Shown here: positions 20,115 to 24,254 of the stretch, piece by piece
Position numbering within the stretch: the stretch's first letter is position 1
Layout of the letters: each line of letters begins with the position of its first letter
Source of the DNA: JACDAF01 sp036276035
Lineage (GTDB): Bacteria; Chloroflexota; Limnocylindria; P2-11E
DNA: 24,254 bases
Assembly: GCA_036276035.1 (NCBI GenBank)
Contig: DASUCM010000069.1
Location: 1-24,254 of the forward strand
Direction: 5' to 3'
Notes under the pieces: model-generated
The model's database searches: none
Seen by the model: only the letters and a program-made list of their open reading frames with translations
What the model was told of the DNA's origin: nothing
Made by a program: the position numbers and the translations under genes

Positions 20115-21311
20115 GTGGAACGCTCGAGCGGGGTCCTGCTCCCGCTCGCGTCTTTGCCGAACGGGACGCTCGATCGCGAGGCGTACCGCTTCGTCGACTG
20201 GCTCCACGCGGCGGGACAGTCATGGTGGCAGGTGCTGCCGCTCGGCCCGCCGGACTTCACGGGCTCGCCGTATAGCGGGTCATCGGCCTTCGCTGCGCAC
20301 GCGGGCTATCTCGCCGATCCGTCCGCGCAGGTTTCGGACGCGGAGCGGGATGCCTTCCGCGCGCGCAACGCCGCGTGGCTCGGCGACTGGGAACGCTTCG
20401 CCGGAGCGGGCGCGGTCGACGACCAGATCCGCTTCGATCGCGAGTGGACCGCGCTCCGCGAGCACGCGCGCGAGCGCGGCGTCCGGGTCGTGGGCGATCT
20501 GCCGATCTTCGTCGCGGCGGGGAGCGCCGATCACGTCGCGCATCCCGAGCTCTTCCTCCGCGGGGTCATCTCCGGCGTCCCGCCGGACGCGTTCAGCGCC
20601 GACGGGCAGCGCTGGGGCAATCCGCTCTACGACTGGCCCGCGCTACGCGCGCGTGGCTACCGCTGGTGGATCGAGCGGTTCCGCCGGCAGCTCGCGCTCG
20701 TCGACCTCCTGCGCGTCGACCACTTCCGCGGCCTCGTCGCGTACTGGGCGATCCCGGCCGGCGCGAGGACCGCCCGGCACGGGCGCTGGCGGCGCGGCCC
20801 CGGCGCGGCGCTCTTCCGCGCGGTCACGCGGGAGCTCGGGCGCCTCCCGCTCGTCGCCGAGGATCTCGGCGTCATCACCGAACCGGTCGAGCGGCTCCGC
20901 GAGCAGCTCGGCCTGCCCGGCATGCGCGTCCTCCAGTTCGCGTTCGACGGCGATCCGGCGAACCCCCACCGCCCGGAGCGCCATCCGGCGCGCTCCGTCG
21001 CGTACACCGGGACGCACGACAACGACACGGCCACGGGCTGGTGGCGCTCGCTCGACGCCGGTGGCCGCGCCCGCGTGGGGATACCGGGGCGCTCGCCGCA
21101 TTGGGAGCTCATCGCGCTCGCGTGGGGATCGCGCGCGCAGCTCGCGATCGCTCCTGCGCAGGATGTCCTCGGGCTCGGGAGCGACGCACGCCTGAATCAC
21201 CCGGGGCGCGAGAGCGGGAACTGGCGCTGGCGCCTGCCGCGGGGCGCGCTCACGGCGGCCCACGCCCGCCGTCTGCGCGAGCTCACGCGGCGCGCGCGGC
21301 GGCTCGCCTGA
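20115..21311 (+). CDS. malQ: 4-alpha-glucanotransferase (amylomaltase, GH77), compact form
   Basis: Transfers alpha-1,4-glucan segments between maltodextrins in the cytoplasm. GH77 landmarks are clear: GVLLPLASLP, WWQVLPLGPP-----SPYSGSSAFA, VVGDLPIFVA--SADH, GVPPDAFSADGQRWGNPLYDW, the nucleophile D202 in RVDHFRG, the acid/base E249 in VAEDLG, and D302 in THDND. The protein has 398 residues against about 500 in the classic short bacterial enzymes. Comparing catalytic spacing with the Thermus enzyme (D293, E340, D395 as I recall them), the missing roughly 90 residues lie before the nucleophile, between GYLADP and the VVGDLPIF strand. The start is GTG at 20115. The stop overlaps the CTG of the next gene. 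It is divergent from the protease operon. Confidence 0.93.
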   Translation: MERSSGVLLPLASLPNGTLDREAYRFVDWLHAAGQSWWQVLPLGPPDFTGSPYSGSSAFAAHAGYLADPSAQVSDAERDAFRARNAAWLGDWERFAGAGAVDDQIRFDREWTALREHARERGVRVVGDLPIFVAAGSADHVAHPELFLRGVISGVPPDAFSADGQRWGNPLYDWPALRARGYRWWIERFRRQLALVDLLRVDHFRGLVAYWAIPAGARTARHGRWRRGPGAALFRAVTRELGRLPLVAEDLGVITEPVERLREQLGLPGMRVLQFAFDGDPANPHRPERHPARSVAYTGTHDNDTATGWWRSLDAGGRARVGIPGRSPHWELIALAWGSRAQLAIAPAQDVLGLGSDARLNHPGRESGNWRWRLPRGALTAAHARRLRELTRRARRLA

Positions 21312-22048
21312 CGACGCTCCGCACGCATCGCGTCCCGAGCCGGATCCTCGGCGAGGTCCGCGTCGTGCGCGTGCTCATGCCCGACGAGCCGCGCGCGGTC
21401 CTCTTCCTCAACGACGGGCAGAACCTCTTCACCCGACCGCGCACCGTCGGCACACCCGAGAAGTGGCGCGCCGACGAGGCGGCGGCGCGCGTGCCCGGCC
21501 TCGCGATCGTCGGCATCGACAACGCGGGCCGGCAGCGCGCGCGCGATTACCTGCCGTACCCGAATGCGTCCGACCCGCTCGGACGCCGTCCGCGCGGCGG
21601 GCGCTACGCCGACTTCATCGTGGAGGAGCTCTTCGGGTGGGTCGCGCGGCGCTACCCGCAGCTCGCGCGTCCGCGCCACGTCGGGATCGGGGGCTCGTCG
21701 TACGGCGCGGTGAGCGCGCTGCACACCGCACTGCGGCACCCCGGTGCCTTCGACCGCCTGCTCGTCGAGAGCCCGTCGCTCTTCATCTCGGGCCGGCGCC
21801 TCCTCGATGACGTGCGCCTCGCTCCGACACTGCCGCAGCGCGTGCATCTCGCGATGGGGACGGCCGAGGCGCGCGCACCCGAGACGAGCGCCCGGGTGCT
21901 GCAGGATGCGGTCGATCTCGCGGACCTCTTGCGGTCCAAGGGGCTCGGCCCGCGGCGCCTGCACTCCCACATCGAGCAGGACGGCCGCCACCACGAGCGC
22001 TACTGGGCGGGCCGCCTACCCGGCGCGCTGCGGTTCCTGTTCGGCTAG
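21308..22048 (+). CDS. Esterase D / enterochelin-esterase-like alpha/beta hydrolase (PF00756 type)
   Basis: A 246-residue hydrolase. LFLNDGQNLF at 32-41 with the family's DGQN, then IVGIDNAG, RYADFIVEELFGWV, the nucleophile elbow GIGGSSYG with S131, VESPSLFIS, and a late histidine in EQDGRHHERYW. This group includes esterases acting on acylated sugars and siderophore esters; the substrate here is unknown. The frame has no ATG, GTG or TTG near the beginning; coding similarity reaches the malQ stop, where CTGA would provide a CTG start overlapping the TGA. An in-frame GTG further on would lose the first strand. Coupling to malQ suggests a glycan or maltodextrin-related job (inference). The 3' end overlaps the DUF1360 gene on the other strand by 33 bp. 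Confidence 0.85.
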   Translation: MTTLRTHRVPSRILGEVRVVRVLMPDEPRAVLFLNDGQNLFTRPRTVGTPEKWRADEAAARVPGLAIVGIDNAGRQRARDYLPYPNASDPLGRRPRGGRYADFIVEELFGWVARRYPQLARPRHVGIGGSSYGAVSALHTALRHPGAFDRLLVESPSLFISGRRLLDDVRLAPTLPQRVHLAMGTAEARAPETSARVLQDAVDLADLLRSKGLGPRRLHSHIEQDGRHHERYWAGRLPGALRFLFG

Positions 22049-22423
22049 CGGCTCTTCGGCTCGGACCTCGGTCTCGAGGAGCTCGGCCTCCTTCTTCTTC
22101 ACCTCGACGTCCTCCCGCACCGACGCGATCGTCTCGTTCATGACCCGCGCGACGAGCGAGATGACGAACGCGTCGACGGCCCACTGCAGCAGCGCCCGGG
22201 CGGGTCCGGGCACGTACCCGGACGGGCGCACGAGCGTCGGCCGGAAGAGCGCGGCGAGGGCCATGCCGACCCAGGTGCCGAAGCAGAGGTGGCACGACAC
22301 GAGCTTGCCGAGGTGCTCGTTGCGCGCGGCGGCCGCATCGCGCAGTCCCTTGAAGAGCCACGACTCGACGACGATGAACGTGATCTGGTGGCACGCCGCG
22401 GCGAGCGCGAGGAGGCGACCCAT
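22016..22423 (-). CDS. DUF1360 membrane protein
   Basis: A 135-residue protein of the DUF1360 family, recognised by SCHLCFGTWVGM near residue 43 (two cysteines three apart, followed by a hydrophobic segment) and three or so hydrophobic stretches: 3-20, 46-60 and 78-92. The last 40 residues are charged (VREDVEVKKKEAELLETEV) and likely form a cytoplasmic coiled coil that is longer than in typical members. Function of the family is unknown; similar proteins occur with spore coat or cell-wall genes in Firmicutes. The ATG at 22423 is chosen because the frame upstream to 22630 is a shadow of the SDR gene. It follows the SDR gene by 49 bp on the same strand and may be cotranscribed. The stop lies inside the esterase gene. 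Confidence 0.75.
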   Translation of the reverse strand: MGRLLALAAACHQITFIVVESWLFKGLRDAAAARNEHLGKLVSCHLCFGTWVGMALAALFRPTLVRPSGYVPGPARALLQWAVDAFVISLVARVMNETIASVREDVEVKKKEAELLETEVRAEEPLAEQEPQRAG

Positions 22424-22472
22424 GCGCGGCGTCCGAGCACGGACCGTGCCGACGCCGTGCGGCGGGACGCGA

Positions 22473-23237
22473 TCAGATCGCGGTCCAGCCTCCGTCCACC
22501 GCAAGGGTCTGGCCCGTGACCATCTTCGCCGCCGGGCTCGCGAGGTACACCGCGGCGTTCGCGACATCGTCCGGATCCGCAAGGCGCCCGAGCGGGATGC
22601 GCGAGAGCACGTCGGCCTTGAAGGCGGCATCCTCGAACATCGGCTCGGTGAGCGGTGTCAGCACGAACGTGGGCGCGATCGCGTTCACGGTGATCCCGTG
22701 CTGCGCCCACTCGATCGCGAGGACGCGGGTGAGGTTGACGACGCCGGCCTTGCTCGAGCAGTAGGCGGCGCGCCGCCAGTAGCCGACAAGGCCCATCTGC
22801 GACGCGATATTCACGATGCGCCCGCCGCCGCTCGCGACCATGTGCCGCCCCGCGGCCTGCGAGCAGAAGAAGAGGCCCTTCAGGTTCACGTCGAGGACGC
22901 GGTCCCAGTCCTCCTCGCTCACCTCGAGCGCGTGGCGCTGGATGTTCAGGCCTGCGTTGTTCACGAGCACGTCGAGCCGCCCGAGCCCCGCGAGGACCGC
23001 GGGCACGAGCGCGTCGATGGAGCGCAGATCGGTGACGTCGAGCGGCACGACGGCCGCGCGGCGTCCCCGGCCGCGGATCTCCTCCGCGGTCCGCTCCGCG
23101 AGCGCCGTCTTGTGCGGAAGCTCCGTCACGGCGACGTCGGCGCCGTGCGCCGCGAGGGCGAGGGCGATGGACCTGCCGAGCCCGGTCCCGCCGCCGGTGA
23201 CGAGCGCCACCGTCCCCTCGAGCCCGAACGCGTTCAC
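22473..23237 (-). CDS. SDR-family oxidoreductase (classical, FabG-like)
   Basis: A 254-residue classical short-chain dehydrogenase. TGGGTGLG at 14-21 is the cofactor motif; D67 in LDVTD, NNAG at 93-96, N118, and the active site S146, Y159 and K163 (NIASQMG, AYCSSK) are present. The C-terminal PLGRLADPDDVANAAVYLASPAA and VDGGW are typical of FabG, gluconate 5-dehydrogenase and 3-hydroxyacyl/sugar-alcohol dehydrogenases. The residue after the second strand is not a clear Asp, and the TEL segment with nearby basic residues leaves NADH or NADPH preference open. It starts at GTG 23237. Substrate cannot be told from sequence. It lies divergent from the Crp-type regulator across 192 bp, which makes it a candidate target. 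Confidence 0.93.
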   Translation of the reverse strand: MNAFGLEGTVALVTGGGTGLGRSIALALAAHGADVAVTELPHKTALAERTAEEIRGRGRRAAVVPLDVTDLRSIDALVPAVLAGLGRLDVLVNNAGLNIQRHALEVSEEDWDRVLDVNLKGLFFCSQAAGRHMVASGGGRIVNIASQMGLVGYWRRAAYCSSKAGVVNLTRVLAIEWAQHGITVNAIAPTFVLTPLTEPMFEDAAFKADVLSRIPLGRLADPDDVANAAVYLASPAAKMVTGQTLAVDGGWTAI

Positions 23238-23244
23238 GGCCGGA

Positions 23245-23250
23245 AGTGTC
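23245..23250 (-). promoter_or_regulatory. Weak -10-like hexamer before the SDR gene
   Basis: GACACT on the minus strand ends 7 nt before the GTG at 23237. It keeps the A at position 2 and T at position 6 of the window's near-start hexamers. The rest of the 192-bp region up to 23429 holds a short CA repeat (around 23364-23376) and a TTCGAA at 23390, with no convincing promoter for the regulator. Confidence 0.25.
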
Positions 23251-23429
23251 GCGCATCGGCGGGAGCGGGCGCTCTCCGTACGGCAGATGCCGCTCCGAGC
23301 GTCAAGCGCGTACGGCGGTCCGACGTTCGTCTACCTATCGCGGCCGCCCGGGGGGCGCACAGTCATACACACACACGACGACCGTCGCGTTCGAACACTC
23401 CTGACGCGCGGTCGCACGATCGACGAAAG

Positions 23430-24170
23430 GTGCGCCTCATCACCGTCCATGAGCCCGCCACGAATGCCGTGCTCGCGTCCTTCCCCGCGGCCGAGCTGGA
23501 CACGCTGCGCCCGCACTTGCGGCGCGTCGAGCTGCGGCGCGAGCAGGAGATCTACGCGCCGCACGCGATCATCCGAGAGATCTACTTCCCCATCGCCGGC
23601 CTGATCTCGATGGTCGCGCAGCTGCGCTCCGGGGAGCAGGCGGAGGTCGGCGTCATCGGACGCCAGGGCATGAGCGGCCTCCCGGTGTACGCCGGCGCCC
23701 GGAATCTCGGGTTCCGCACGGCCGTCCAGATACCGGGCGAGGCGCTCGTGCTGGATGCGGAGCTGCTCGTTCGGGCGCAGGACCGCAGCTCGGCGCTGCG
23801 CAGGGCGATCGAGATCGCGACGAGCGCGCACATCGCGCTCATCGCCCAGACCGCCGCCTGCAACCGTGCGCACGACGTCGAGCAGCGCCTCGCGCGCTGG
23901 CTCCTCGTGAGCCGCGACGCCGCGGACGGGGCCGAGCTCGAGCTCACGCAGGAGTACCTCGCCATGATGATCGGCGTCCAGCGCCCGACGGTGACGCTCG
24001 CCGCGGGGACCTTCCAGCGTGATGGCCTCATGGATTACCGCCGCGGCAAGATCCGCATCCGCGACGCCGCCGCGCTCGAAGCGCGCTCGTGCGAGTGCTA
24101 CGAGATCGTGCGTGACGAGCACCGGCGGCTGCTCGACCACGACGGTCACTACATGGCGGCGCTGAAGTAG
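23430..24170 (+). CDS. Crp/Fnr-family transcriptional regulator
   Basis: A 246-residue DNA-binding regulator. The N-terminal cyclic-nucleotide-like beta roll runs to about residue 130, with REIYFPIAGLISMVAQLRSGEQAEVGVIGRQGMSGLPV, a form seen in non-cAMP members; the arginine/serine phosphate-binding cassette of true Crp is absent. The dimer helix contains TAACNRAHDVEQRLARWLL, and the winged helix-turn-helix LTQEYLAMMIGVQRPTVTLAAGTFQRDGLMDYRRGKIRIRD spans roughly 172-212. A C-terminal CECYEIVRDEHRRLL tail follows, as in relatives. No [4Fe-4S] cysteine cluster is visible, so it is not FNR. The GTG at 23430 is used because homologues start about 10 residues before the L--FP-AELD segment; a later GTG at 23469 is possible. 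Ligand and targets are unknown. Confidence 0.9.
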   Translation: MRLITVHEPATNAVLASFPAAELDTLRPHLRRVELRREQEIYAPHAIIREIYFPIAGLISMVAQLRSGEQAEVGVIGRQGMSGLPVYAGARNLGFRTAVQIPGEALVLDAELLVRAQDRSSALRRAIEIATSAHIALIAQTAACNRAHDVEQRLARWLLVSRDAADGAELELTQEYLAMMIGVQRPTVTLAAGTFQRDGLMDYRRGKIRIRDAAALEARSCECYEIVRDEHRRLLDHDGHYMAALK

Positions 24171-24184
24171 GCCCGACCTCGCGA

Positions 24185-24231
24185 CGGTGACGCGGCGCAT
24201 GACCGCGTCACCGCGCGGCACTGCGCCGCGC
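24185..24231 (+). terminator. Tandem hairpins downstream of the Crp/Fnr gene
   Basis: CGGTGACGCGG (24185-24195) and CCGCGTCACCG (24203-24213) form an 11-bp perfect stem with a seven-base loop, 14 nt after the stop codon. A second stem, GCGCGGC (24213-24219) with GCCGCGC (24225-24231), shares one base with it. No T-tract follows. Such U-less tandem hairpins are likely terminators in high-GC bacteria. Confidence 0.6.
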
Positions 24232-24254
24232 CGGCGAGCGGGACCCGGGACCGT

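Noticed and set aside
22473..23237. SDR protein as the missing inositol dehydrogenase
   Set aside because: IolG enzymes belong to the Gfo/Idh/MocA family, and the gene lies about 10 kb from the inositol block with no linking context.
23364..23376. Short CA dinucleotide run before the Crp/Fnr gene
   Set aside because: Only about six units; it may affect DNA shape but I cannot support a function or phase-variation role.
1..24254. tRNA/rRNA genes, CRISPR arrays, insertion sequences, phage or toxin-antitoxin genes
   Set aside because: None could be recognised; the window is nearly continuous coding sequence of uniform style and no long direct repeats stood out.

Overview
The window is about 24 kb of very G+C-rich (roughly 70% by eye) bacterial chromosome. 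It is almost completely coding and has no RNA genes, insertion sequences, phage genes or CRISPR arrays that I can see. GTG and TTG starts are common, genes often overlap by 1-4 bases, and several transcription units seem to start with an NANNNT hexamer only 6-8 nt before the start codon (leaderless style). The solute-binding protein is a lipoprotein of the AACGG type. Together this suggests a high-GC Chloroflexota or Actinomycetota lineage. That placement is inferred from style, not proven.

Left third (1-12593): a catabolic block for polyol and glycerophosphodiester carbon. iolD and iolB (cut by the window edge) run leftward from a 37-bp divergent region. An iolE-type dehydratase, iolC, a LacD-family class I aldolase and a glycerophosphodiester phosphodiesterase (GDPD) run rightward with overlapping start and stop codons. 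Converging on them is a leftward operon: alpha/beta hydrolase, UgpA- and UgpE-type permeases, UgpB-type binding lipoprotein, glpD, glpK. Read together, the two operons could import a glycerophosphodiester, split it in the cytoplasm with GDPD, and send the glycerol 3-phosphate half through GlpD and the inositol half through the Iol enzymes. Both arms would end at dihydroxyacetone phosphate. Glycerophosphoinositol is the substrate that would explain all of it (inference). Not in the window: inositol dehydrogenase IolG, malonate-semialdehyde dehydrogenase IolA and the UgpC/MsmK ATPase.

Middle (12653-16054): an M19-family dipeptidase with an unusual HxH metal motif, a one-cysteine BCP-type peroxiredoxin, an M20 dipeptidase and a 91-residue protein of unknown function.

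Right-centre (16183-20021, leftward): a membrane-anchored trypsin-like protease, MoxR ATPase, DUF58 protein and VWA membrane protein in one tight operon. This is probably an envelope-associated chaperone/metal-insertion or stress module.

Right end (20115-24170): a compact 4-alpha-glucanotransferase coupled to a PF00756-type esterase (CTG start), a DUF1360 membrane protein, an SDR oxidoreductase, and a Crp/Fnr-family regulator followed by strong tandem hairpins.

The most interesting points are the proposed glycerophosphoinositol locus, the LacD-type aldolase in the IolJ position, a palindromic back-to-back -10 element between iolD and iolE, the recurring near-start hexamer, the apparent non-canonical starts of glpD and the esterase, and GC-rich stem-loops placed directly against Shine-Dalgarno sequences.
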